Shown one piece after another: positions 53,983 to 60,827 of a stretch of DNA of 64,000 bases. The notes under the pieces are model-generated. The model did not search any database. It was not told the DNA's origin and saw only the letters and a program-made list of their open reading frames with translations. The translations under genes were made by a program, and so were the position numbers. The DNA lies in the NCBI RefSeq assembly GCF_029338275.1, contig NZ_CP119789.1, positions 558,001-622,000 on the forward strand, given 5' to 3'. Position 1 is the stretch's first letter. Each line of letters begins with the position of its first letter. Source of the DNA: Haloarcula ordinaria (GTDB lineage: Archaea > Halobacteriota > Halobacteria > Halobacteriales > Haloarculaceae).

Positions 53983-54303
53983 TCAGATGAAGTCCTCTAG
54001 TCCTGCGGGGGCCTCCTCCTCATAGTCCGCGAGGAGTGTCTGATTGCGACCGACGGCGGTCGATTTCTCCCGACCAACTCGCACCTCCACGTCTTTGCGG
54101 TCCATAGCCTCTTGCACGGATTGCTGAGTGATGCGGAACGCTCGTCCTATCTCTGCCTGCGACATCTTCTTTTCGTGGTGGAGAAAGTGCAATACTGCGG
54201 GGTCCCACCACGGCTTATCCAGTTCGACCAGGCGACGTAAGATTTCGTCGTGAGCGATTCGGATATTCCAACGGTGGTCTTCGTTGGTGTACGGCTCACT
54301 CAT
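53983..54303 (-). CDS. Helix-turn-helix protein of the element
   Basis: A 106-residue protein, start ATG 54303 (MSEPYTNEDHRWNIRIAHDE). A helix-turn-helix is visible at about 48-70, KKMSQAEIGRAFRITQQSVQEAM, the pattern of sigma-70 region 4-like or Xre-type helices. The C-terminal part is acidic. Last gene of a five-gene minus-strand operon; its start overlaps the preceding TFB-like gene by 8 bases, so the two are likely translationally coupled. Confidence 0.7.
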   Translation of the reverse strand: MSEPYTNEDHRWNIRIAHDEILRRLVELDKPWWDPAVLHFLHHEKKMSQAEIGRAFRITQQSVQEAMDRKDVEVRVGREKSTAVGRNQTLLADYEEEAPAGLEDFI

Positions 54304-55018
54304 CGTCATCACCGCCCCAGTGAACCGCACGGGCGTTATCCACGGAGAATCTGTACTCCTCCGCGAGTTCGACCACTGCGGGGTCATCGACTAACCGCCG
54401 CTCAAGAATCGTCGCCACGGGGCCGTCATCGTCCACCAGTGCCGCCAGGTTATCGAGCGTGCGCCCTACGTCCTCGGGGTCATCGAGCGCATCGAGACGG
54501 CGCAGTGCGCCACTGAGCGGCTCATCGACCGCCTCACTCGCTTGCACTAACCGCGTTGCGACGTGTGCATCACGGGCCACGATTGCCGCTCCAGTGATGA
54601 CCTTCTCCAGAGAGTGGCCCGTGCAATCGGTCGATGCAACGAGTTTTCGCGCCTCGTTGCGGGTCGCACTGCGGACGTTGAGGCGGTCGCACACCGTGTC
54701 CGCACGGTGCATCTTGAATATGTGCTCCGTGCGTCCATCCGTATCGCAGGCACGGTTGCGGATTTTCCGCGCTTCCTCATCGTTATACTCGCGTCCGTCG
54801 TACTTTATCCAGCCTTCATCGACCTTGCGGAGCCGCCGCCACTTCGACGTATTGCAGTCTTTGGCGGCTATCTGCCCGCCTAATCCGTCATCCTCGGGGT
54901 CGTCTCGGCGTAGGTCGAACGCTTGCGCGTCCCACTGCCCATCCGACCAACCACGGTCGGTATCCTCGGGTTCTCTCGATAGTCGGTACTCCTCGGAATG
55001 ATAACTTTGCGTACTCAT
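54296..55018 (-). CDS. TFB-like protein without zinc ribbon, element-encoded
   Basis: A 240-residue protein. After a short N-terminus it follows the TFB layout: EDTDRGWSDGQWDAQAF (compare the post-ribbon DRGPEWRSF of TFB), EDDGLGGQIAAKDC (compare HDKGLSTNIGW), SKWRRLRKVDE (B-linker arginines), then a cyclin-like repeat, IFKMHRADTVCDRLNV and GHSLEKVITGAAIVARDAHV (compare RSIEGVATAALYAA). A weaker second repeat ends near AVVELAEEYRFS. No CxxC zinc ribbon precedes it. By analogy it could bind TBP-promoter DNA but not recruit polymerase in the usual way. Homology is judged by eye. Confidence 0.6.
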   Translation of the reverse strand: MSTQSYHSEEYRLSREPEDTDRGWSDGQWDAQAFDLRRDDPEDDGLGGQIAAKDCNTSKWRRLRKVDEGWIKYDGREYNDEEARKIRNRACDTDGRTEHIFKMHRADTVCDRLNVRSATRNEARKLVASTDCTGHSLEKVITGAAIVARDAHVATRLVQASEAVDEPLSGALRRLDALDDPEDVGRTLDNLAALVDDDGPVATILERRLVDDPAVVELAEEYRFSVDNARAVHWGGDDDE

Positions 55019-55119
55019 AGTTCAGGTTCCGTCCTCCCCCGTTGGGGCGGGGGTTCGCTACGCTCGCGCTTGGGACCGCTAATGCTCCGCCAAGAGCCAA
55101 ACCACACCGAGTTAGTTTT

Positions 55120-55851
55120 CTACCCGCCGAAATCTTCGACCGCGACGTTGAGGCCGCCCGAACTACTGCGGTCCTCCTCATCGAGTTGCGAGAAGGTCGC
55201 ACCGCCGAGCCGCACGTCCTTTGAGTTCATCGGGTCGATGCCTTCGGGGTCCGCACTACTGATAAGGGCGACATCCTCCAACGCGGTGCGAATCTCCCGC
55301 TCAGTGACTCGCCACGGGGACTTATCCCCGCTCCGTCCCGCGTTCATGCCGTCCTCAAGGATTTCCTTAATTTCCGAGATTCCGCATCCACATCGGATAT
55401 AAAGGTGCTCAAGGAGCCGTGCATCCGTGTAGACGGGGGAGCGTAGGTGCTCCACCTCGATGACCCCGTGAAGGGGGACCTCGATTACCCCCTCATGCTC
55501 CACTGCAGGGGCATCGAACGAACCGCCCGCGTTCGGCTCCTCCAAGTCGTGGAGTTCGAGGGCCGTGCGGACCTTGCCCGCATCCGCATCGAGTTCCGCC
55601 GCAAGGTCCTCCACGGACCCAACGAGTTCGTGGTCCGCCAGTGCCGCCACGTCCGCCCCCGAATCGGGCGTGAGGGGGTCATCGGGATACTCACCGTACT
55701 CCTTATCGAGGAGCGGTAGGCCCTCCTCGAATCCGACCGCCTCCTCGGGTTCGAGGAACGCATCCACCTCCTCGGGGCGGGCCACGAGAGGACCGCCGTC
55801 TCTCGTAGCCTTTGCCTCTCGAATCGCCTCAGTGTCCATATGCGTGGTCAT
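55120..55851 (-). CDS. Element protein with possible winged-helix segment
   Basis: A 243-residue acidic protein. Start ATG 55851 has GGAGGT eight bases upstream on the minus strand; a second ATG is at 55839. The middle has ELVGSVEDLAAELDADAGKV and the later segment TDARLLEHLYIRCGCGISEI, which could be winged-helix elements. Its N-terminus EAIREAKATRD shares the AKATR motif (and 16 identical bases) with the 59-residue gene upstream. Unknown role, probably regulatory. Confidence 0.55.
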   Translation of the reverse strand: MTTHMDTEAIREAKATRDGGPLVARPEEVDAFLEPEEAVGFEEGLPLLDKEYGEYPDDPLTPDSGADVAALADHELVGSVEDLAAELDADAGKVRTALELHDLEEPNAGGSFDAPAVEHEGVIEVPLHGVIEVEHLRSPVYTDARLLEHLYIRCGCGISEIKEILEDGMNAGRSGDKSPWRVTEREIRTALEDVALISSADPEGIDPMNSKDVRLGGATFSQLDEEDRSSSGGLNVAVEDFGG

Positions 55852-55853
55852 GC

Positions 55854-56141
55854 TCAGTTACCTCCGTATGCGGAACGCGGGACGGCGTACCACACTGCCG
55901 CGTGCTCCACGTCCGCCGCCAAGACTTGCGCCCCGTCCTCGATTTCGCTCGCGCCGATGCTCGTGGAGAGGAGGACGTACTCTGCGAGTTCGCCACTCCC
56001 GACCACGGTCATCTCGAATCGAGTTCCGCTTGCCGCTCCTCGATAGTCGTGCCAGGAATCAACGCGCCCGACCGTCTCGGGCAACTCCACCACGTCGCCC
56101 TCCTCGGGCATCTCGATGGGGACCGCTCGAATCTCACTCAT
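55854..56141 (-). CDS. Element protein of unknown function
   Basis: A 95-residue protein, MSEIRAVPIEMPEEGDVVEL, mainly beta-predicted (TRFEMTVVGSGELAEYVLLS) with an acidic surface. No family recognised. Starts by overlapping the stop of the upstream small gene by one base (TGATG) and ends two bases before the ATG of the next gene, so it is firmly inside the operon. Confidence 0.6.
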   Translation of the reverse strand: MSEIRAVPIEMPEEGDVVELPETVGRVDSWHDYRGAASGTRFEMTVVGSGELAEYVLLSTSIGASEIEDGAQVLAADVEHAAVWYAVPRSAYGGN

Positions 56142-56320
56142 CAGAAATTCACCCCGCCATCATCGTGCGATTCGCCAACCTCCTCCGCAACGAGGTTGCG
56201 GCACGCTACCTCAATGACGTGGCCCAATGCCACCGACTCGTCGCCGAATACCGCGTTTCTCGTAGCCTTTGCCGTCGCCAGTTCGTCCGTACTCAGACGG
56301 ACACGCTTTTTTCGTGTCAT
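56141..56320 (-). CDS. 59-residue ribbon-helix-helix-like protein, first gene of the element operon
   Basis: ATG 56320, MTRKKRVRLSTDELATAKAT at the start. A basic N-terminus with a KRVRLST strand followed by helices fits a ribbon-helix-helix DNA-binding protein; the fold is inferred. It is the first gene after the likely promoter at 56363-56370 and could autoregulate the operon. Stop TGA at 56141-56143 overlaps the next ATG. Confidence 0.55.
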   Translation of the reverse strand: MTRKKRVRLSTDELATAKATRNAVFGDESVALGHVIEVACRNLVAEEVGESHDDGGVNF

Positions 56321-56362
56321 AACTAGTAGTAATCTCTTCAGTTGAGGTCACGTCGAACACGG

Positions 56363-56370
56363 CTTATAAG
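56363..56370 (-). promoter_or_regulatory. TATA-like CTTATAAG of the element operon
   Basis: Self-complementary TATA-type octamer 42 bases before the ATG at 56320, in the sequence GTGGTACTTATAAGCCG on the minus strand. Spacing allows a leader of about 15 bases. Confidence 0.45.
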
Positions 56371-56443
56371 TACCACGCCCGTTCACCGCACCCCCTACTT
56401 ACTGCGTAATTAGAGTGAGAGACGGCCAATTTCGGGCGTCTTG

Positions 56444-56467
56444 GCGAGTGGTCCTAATTCCACTCGC
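56444..56467. promoter_or_regulatory. Inverted repeat GCGAGTGG / CCACTCGC
   Basis: Perfect 8-base arms (56444-56451, 56460-56467) around TCCTAATT, about 75 bases beyond the operon TATA element. Candidate operator or hairpin. Confidence 0.45.
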
Positions 56468-56639
56468 GTTCAACGCTTCCCCTCTATTTCCATCGTAGTC
56501 AGAGTGAGGCATTTAAAGAGAATCAGCAGGATTGCTCTCGGCTCAAATTGATTTGACTGCCCGCTACTCCGTCACGACTCGTAGGCGGTGGGGGAGGGTG
56601 TTTATTAGTCGTAATAGATGTGTAGATAAGTAAGGACCA

Positions 56640-56698
56640 GGCGGGGCGGTGAGGTAGTGCCGTGTGGCGGCGGAGCGGGAGACTGAGGGCCGTTGATG
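56640..56698. repeat. Inverted repeat, right arm
   Basis: 56648-56678 is identical in reverse complement to 53880-53910, and 56679-56698 matches the reverse complement of 53846-53865 with two differences. The segment between the arms (about 2.7 kb) contains the whole five-gene regulatory operon, so it could in principle invert by recombination between the arms. Confidence 0.75.
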
Positions 56699-56748
56699 CG
56701 GGCCAGAGTCGTTTATCCGTGGTCATCGACGTGACGTTACACGAGAGA

Positions 56749-56889
56749 ATGACCGAAATCCCCGCGCTCAAGATTCAACTCCCCAGTCCGTGGTGGTTCG
56801 GGCGAAACTCGTATCACGATGGATGGGGGGAGACGTGTGACGAAATCGGCCCGCAACGACCCTCACACCCCGTTAGAACGGCGAATTAA
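56749..56889 (+). CDS. 46-residue hypothetical protein
   Basis: ATG 56749 gives MTEIPALKIQLPSPWWFGRN and ends PVRTAN at TAA. A TTTATC element lies about 40 bases upstream, so a promoter is present. The Trp/Pro-rich composition is not typical of shadow frames. It precedes the LAGLIDADG-like gene by 18 bases. No family known; moderate doubt that it is translated. Confidence 0.35.
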   Translation: MTEIPALKIQLPSPWWFGRNSYHDGWGETCDEIGPQRPSHPVRTAN

Positions 56890-56907
56890 TCCACTTATTG
56901 ACCAAAC

Positions 56908-57609
56908 ATGACCACTGAATGTCCGACGTGCGGTAAGGAATACGAACGAATCGCTCAGCACTACGCTTTCAACGAGGACCACCGCCCCACGTTGAGTGAT
57001 GACCAACTCGATGCGGTGCGGTTCCTCCTTCTCGATGGGGCCAACGTCGATGCGGACGGGTCACATCACGCATTAGCGGCCTATTCGACCGACGTGGAGT
57101 TTCTGAAAGCGGCGGCGGCCCGTCTCGGGGACCTGGTTACGAGTCTCCGTCTCGAAGCGACGGCGGCGGAGCAGGCAGAGCACCTGGTGGCTAAGTACCC
57201 CGACATGGACATCACGGCGGAGCAGTGTTCCGACCTATACGCGCTCCGTACCATGCCGCATCCCCGTCTCGATGCCTACGAGGGTGGGGATGACGTTACG
57301 GAGTTGACCCCCAACGTCGTGGCGTGGCTTATCGAGTTCCACGGCGGCTATCACGGCTCCGCTATTCTCCCGTCGCTCCACCTCGATACGAGGGATACGG
57401 GAGTGAGCGGGGACCATCTCCGCTGCCTCTTACACGATTACGGGATTCAAACGGGGCGGCTCACTGAGGGCGACGACGGGCCGTTTTTCGTCCCGTCGCA
57501 CCGTGAGGGGGTCGTCTCGGTCCCCAAGAAGGGCATCGACCAACTGCGAGACGTGTTCGGCATCGACATCACGCCCGCAGAGGACCAACGGAACCACGTC
57601 GTTGCATAG
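56908..57609 (+). CDS. LAGLIDADG-like protein with N-terminal C2H2 zinc finger
   Basis: A 233-residue protein. The N-terminus MTTECPTCGKEYERIAQHYA forms a CxxC...H...H finger of the type seen on haloarchaeal homing nucleases. The C-terminal half (about 120-220), LTPNVVAWLIEFHGGYHGSA, GDHLRCLLHDYGIQTGRL and GIDQLRDVFG, follows the order of a LAGLIDADG fold (GGY dyad-like turn, then helix and substrate helix). The acidic dyad residue is not obvious, so activity is uncertain. Possibly a homing-type nuclease or a derived DNA-binding protein. Confidence 0.5.
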   Translation: MTTECPTCGKEYERIAQHYAFNEDHRPTLSDDQLDAVRFLLLDGANVDADGSHHALAAYSTDVEFLKAAAARLGDLVTSLRLEATAAEQAEHLVAKYPDMDITAEQCSDLYALRTMPHPRLDAYEGGDDVTELTPNVVAWLIEFHGGYHGSAILPSLHLDTRDTGVSGDHLRCLLHDYGIQTGRLTEGDDGPFFVPSHREGVVSVPKKGIDQLRDVFGIDITPAEDQRNHVVA

Positions 57610-57942
57610 TCCCTCCTGCATCGAAGGCAGAATCACGGATAGCAGGGTTGAGGCGGTCAGAATCCCGATTAGAGGCGGGTCGTTCGGCTCCTCGAACGTG
57701 GCGAATCGAGGAGGGTGATATGTCTCAAGGTAATGCAGGCCCCACAGATGCGGCAACATCATCCGCGTAACCGAACGAGTTGCATCGGAACTCGGTCGTA
57801 CTCCCCGCACCGTACCCCGTCAAGATTAGCGAGCGGACGGGTCCCATACGCGGGTTTGGTTGGGGTGGATTCACGCCCGCCAGGTGAATCAAATTTATCC
57901 AGTGAGTAATCTAATGGTGTCTGAATAGTGAATTAATATTAT
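57610..57942. other. 333-base gap inside the element
   Basis: No gene accepted. A 16-codon frame (ATG 57720, MSQGNAGPTDAATSSA) follows a GAGGAGGGT ribosome-site-like sequence but is too short to judge. The end of the gap is AT-rich (TGAATTAATATTATATG) and likely contains the promoter of the membrane-protein gene. Confidence 0.4.
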
Positions 57943-58500
57943 ATGCTAATCGACTTACTTCCCACGTCGCTCGCGGCTCTCATTCCCGAACTCTCCTTAC
58001 TCCTCATCGGGTACGTGGTTGAGAAGCACTACGTGAGTCGTGTGACGTGCTTCACGAACGTACTGGCCCTTAACGTCCATTTCCTCACTATCGGAGAGTC
58101 GGGGCTATGGCTTGGGCTATATGCTGACCTTGGTTTGGCCCTCGGGGCGTGGGGTTTCCTCCATTACATGAAGCAAGAAAGCCTCAGCAGGGACTACTAT
58201 CAAATATCACATATTTTCTACTCATCCATCGTCGTGGGGGCGATTATCCTATACCCGCATATCAAGTGGATTTTCTCTGCTATTCTCGGAGACGGTTTTC
58301 TTCCCACGATAGTAGTGGTAGGTATAATATGGCTCATCAACCTCGCATTATTGGATAAAGAAGACCGACTTCATTACCAACTCGCACGTGACTATAGAGT
58401 CAACAAATTTATCGTAAATAGTCCTGAAATCAGATTCAATCTTGGTGAAGGCCGCTTTACCCAGTGGCGACGGTTAGACCATTGGTTTGATGTCGAGTAG
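57943..58500 (+). CDS. Element membrane protein, about four helices
   Basis: A 185-residue protein of low GC. Transmembrane segments lie at about 10-27, 38-60 (possibly two), 85-105 and 118-138; the C-terminal 45 residues (DKEDRLHYQLARDYRVNKFI) are cytoplasmic-type and charged. No transporter or holin signature. It converges with the HEPN-domain gene (16 bases between stops). A membrane effector paired with a HEPN protein is one possible reading, not demonstrated. Confidence 0.6.
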   Translation: MLIDLLPTSLAALIPELSLLLIGYVVEKHYVSRVTCFTNVLALNVHFLTIGESGLWLGLYADLGLALGAWGFLHYMKQESLSRDYYQISHIFYSSIVVGAIILYPHIKWIFSAILGDGFLPTIVVVGIIWLINLALLDKEDRLHYQLARDYRVNKFIVNSPEIRFNLGEGRFTQWRRLDHWFDVE

Positions 58501-58516
58501 CACCTCCCTTAAAAAG

Positions 58517-59626
58517 TCAGTTAAACGCATCAACGAATCTTCTCTTAAACTCCTTCATTGCTTTCTGAGTATAGTAGTATGCGTATATCGCATCAAGTTC
58601 AGTTGCTCGCCGCCCTTCGTGTATCAACTCATTGCGCGTATCTCGGCAGTGGGTATACCATAGGTCCCATTCTGGAGTATCTTTTATATCTACGCCAACA
58701 TCTGACTCAATCATGTCGTATATTCCTTTGATATGATGATATTGGTCATTGCCTGAGTGCCACATTCTGTCCTCGGCTTCTCGTTCCGTCTTTCCCTGCG
58801 CTCTCAGCATCTTGGTATATTCTCTGCGGGTCCAAAACTCAAACAACTGATTGGAATTATATACGGCAATAGTATACTCTCCCAGGTCCATTTTATCCCG
58901 TATATCAAGGTCGAGTTGACGAGAAATCGTCACGTCATTCTCCTCCTGGAGGCTTTTTCTCAACTGTCCGTCCTCATGCGGACTGATAGTTCCCATCTGC
59001 AACATCCCCCCTGTGAGGCCAATACTCGTCTCATCAATAACCTCACCCCCTTCGACCTTCCTAATCGTGAAATTCACTATTTCGTTCGGAATGACCGCGC
59101 GCATCCAATAACTTTCAGTCACCACTTTATAACACTCAATAAATCGGTTATAAAAATCAATAGAATCCTCAATCAGACGTTTGTGCAATCCTGCTGATTT
59201 TGACCCAAACATCACGGCCTCGTACACTGGTTCCTCTATATCGTCGGGCAGGGAGGAAATATAGTCTTCTGAGAAGTGAATCTGTACTTTCTGATTCAAT
59301 AATAAACCGTGTCGGTCCCGAGGAAAACTAGCCGCTCCATCACCTTCGAACGCGCTTCTTCCTCCTTCTGATTCTCCTAAGCGGAGTTCGGCTTCAATTT
59401 CATCCAGAACTACTGAATATGCGGCATCTCGGTGTTCCTCATCCATCGACGTGGGAACTCTGAATGAGTACGGGCCAGTGAACTCAACGACGTATTTCTC
59501 AGGATGTGTCACCTCCTGCATCTCATATGGAGGGTCTAAAGATGGTCCGTCGCCAGTCATGTTAGATAGATACGAGAAAAGCGCACAAAAGCGTTCTGCG
59601 GCGAAATCTACTTCTCCAAAGTCCAA
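58517..59626 (-). CDS. Protein with C-terminal HEPN RX4H motif
   Basis: A 369-residue low-GC protein. The C-terminal domain (about 305-365) has THCRDTRNELIHEGRR, containing R-N-E-L-I-H, the RX4H signature of HEPN ribonucleases, followed by a long helix AIYAYYYTQKAMKEFKRRF. The N-terminal 280 residues are unrecognised. Start given as TTG 59626, directly after the integrase stop; ATG 59560 (MTGDGPSLDPP, 347 residues) is the alternative. Same strand as and just downstream of int, so co-transcribed. HEPN RNases often serve toxin-antitoxin or abortive-infection systems; no partner antitoxin is evident. Confidence 0.6.
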   Translation of the reverse strand: MDFGEVDFAAERFCALFSYLSNMTGDGPSLDPPYEMQEVTHPEKYVVEFTGPYSFRVPTSMDEEHRDAAYSVVLDEIEAELRLGESEGGRSAFEGDGAASFPRDRHGLLLNQKVQIHFSEDYISSLPDDIEEPVYEAVMFGSKSAGLHKRLIEDSIDFYNRFIECYKVVTESYWMRAVIPNEIVNFTIRKVEGGEVIDETSIGLTGGMLQMGTISPHEDGQLRKSLQEENDVTISRQLDLDIRDKMDLGEYTIAVYNSNQLFEFWTRREYTKMLRAQGKTEREAEDRMWHSGNDQYHHIKGIYDMIESDVGVDIKDTPEWDLWYTHCRDTRNELIHEGRRATELDAIYAYYYTQKAMKEFKRRFVDAFN

Positions 59627-59627
59627 A

Positions 59628-60644
59628 TCAGATATTCTCTACGTACTCCCGACGGCGGTTCATCTTGCCCTCCTTTGAGGCCGCATCGTAATGCGCATCA
59701 ATCACATCGGGAGACACGTCCATGCGGTCGCTCACTGCAACCTTCGGAACGTCGCTATCGAGGTGATGCGTGATTGAGCCACGGCGGATAGGATGTGCGC
59801 TCACCGCATCGGGGCACTGAGAGGCCTTATCGTAGTCCGTCCGCGCCTCGCAGTCCATCGGGTCCTTATCGTGGGGGCACTCCCCTGCATAGATGCAGGG
59901 GCGAGTGAGGCGGTATGCAGTCCGCCGAATCGTGACCTTCCCCATCCGCCCGTTCTTGGTCGTAATGAGGGGGTCGCGGCCATGCTCATCGGTCGTGTTA
60001 TCCCGCTTGCGTTCGAGGTAATCATCTACCACCTCGCACTCCGCCTCACCGAGGGCTATCATGCGCTCCCCCGCCTCCTTATTCTTGAGCGGGGTCCCCG
60101 TCTCGGGGCGGTGGACCAACTCCAACGCCCCTTTCCGTGGGTAGTAGTCCTCAACATCGAGGGCGCGGAGGCCGCCCGTCCGCACCCCCGTTTTCCAGAG
60201 GATGAGGAACGCCACATGGTCGCGTGAGGCGTACTCGAACTGTTCCAAGAAATCGAGGATGGAACGGGCGCGTTCGGCGGAGAGGGATTCGTCCCGCCGA
60301 TTCTCGTACTTATCGAGGGACGGGAGTAGGACCTTCTCGTGAAGGTTCGAGCGGACCGCATCAATCTTCCCGCAAAAGTCGATGAAGTGGCGGATGTTGG
60401 ACATCTGCGAGCGGAGAGTGACATTATTCAGGTCCCCGTCCTCCCGCCGCCACTTGCGATAATTCATCAAGTCGCGGCCATCGAGGACGTTCATGTTCTC
60501 GATGTTCTCCTCTCCGCACCACCGAACGAAGTGGCGTAGTTGGTACTCGCGGGTTTGCACCGTGGTATCGGCCTTCTCGGTTTCGATTGCTTCAAGGTAC
60601 TGTGCTTTCGCTTCTGCTGGCGCGATGGGCTTTAGGTCCGACAT
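59628..60644 (-). CDS. int: Tyrosine recombinase / integrase
   Basis: A 338-residue phage-type integrase that would catalyse integration at the tfb site. N-terminal SAM-like domain (about 8-100, AKAQYLEAIETEKADTTVQT), catalytic domain with the first Arg in WKTGVRTGGLRALD, box II HPIRRGSITHHL (HxxR) and nucleophile Tyr in DAHYDAASKEGKM. A cysteine cluster (CIYAGECPHDKDPMDCEART) inserted in the catalytic domain is a haloarchaeal feature. ATG 60644 (MSDLKPIAPAEA) preferred; an in-frame ATG at 60716 adds 24 residues. About 220 bases from the right junction. Confidence 0.9.
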   Translation of the reverse strand: MSDLKPIAPAEAKAQYLEAIETEKADTTVQTREYQLRHFVRWCGEENIENMNVLDGRDLMNYRKWRREDGDLNNVTLRSQMSNIRHFIDFCGKIDAVRSNLHEKVLLPSLDKYENRRDESLSAERARSILDFLEQFEYASRDHVAFLILWKTGVRTGGLRALDVEDYYPRKGALELVHRPETGTPLKNKEAGERMIALGEAECEVVDDYLERKRDNTTDEHGRDPLITTKNGRMGKVTIRRTAYRLTRPCIYAGECPHDKDPMDCEARTDYDKASQCPDAVSAHPIRRGSITHHLDSDVPKVAVSDRMDVSPDVIDAHYDAASKEGKMNRRREYVENI

Positions 60645-60789
60645 GGTTGGATTCTGCAAAGCCCGTGAGACGCGCCGATTCGCGGTCTGGTTTCTTGCGG
60701 CGTGGGTATTTGCCATATAGTGTCATGGTCACGGCTATTGGTTTGGATACTCAACGGAGCAATTCCATACCCGTCGGTAGCGGGTGAGT

Positions 60790-60805
60790 CGTAGTAATAA
60801 CTACG
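60790..60805. promoter_or_regulatory. Palindrome CGTAGT-AATA-ACTACG at the right end of the element
   Basis: Perfect 6-base arms with an AATA spacer, between the integrase start and the tfb core fragment, 22 bases before ATG 60828. It may be an integrase or repressor site, or affect transcription into the tfb fragment. Confidence 0.45.
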
Positions 60806-60827
60806 AGTCGAATTATGTTCAATCTTC

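Larger units (their letters stand above)
56321..56748. other. 428-base regulatory region of the element
   Basis: No gene seen. It contains the operon promoter (CTTATAAG, 56363-56370), a perfect inverted repeat at 56444-56467, duplicated AGAGTGAG text near 56415 and 56507, and the right arm of the long inverted repeat (56640-56698). Density of symmetric sites suggests the control centre of the element. Confidence 0.5.

Noticed and set aside
56648..56678. Reading the repeats as a CRISPR array
   Set aside because: Only two copies, inverted, 2.7 kb apart, with no spacers or cas genes.
57430..57810. Minus-strand frame of 126 codons at the end of the LAGLIDADG-like gene
   Set aside because: Mostly antisense to the clear plus-strand gene, with no recognisable features.
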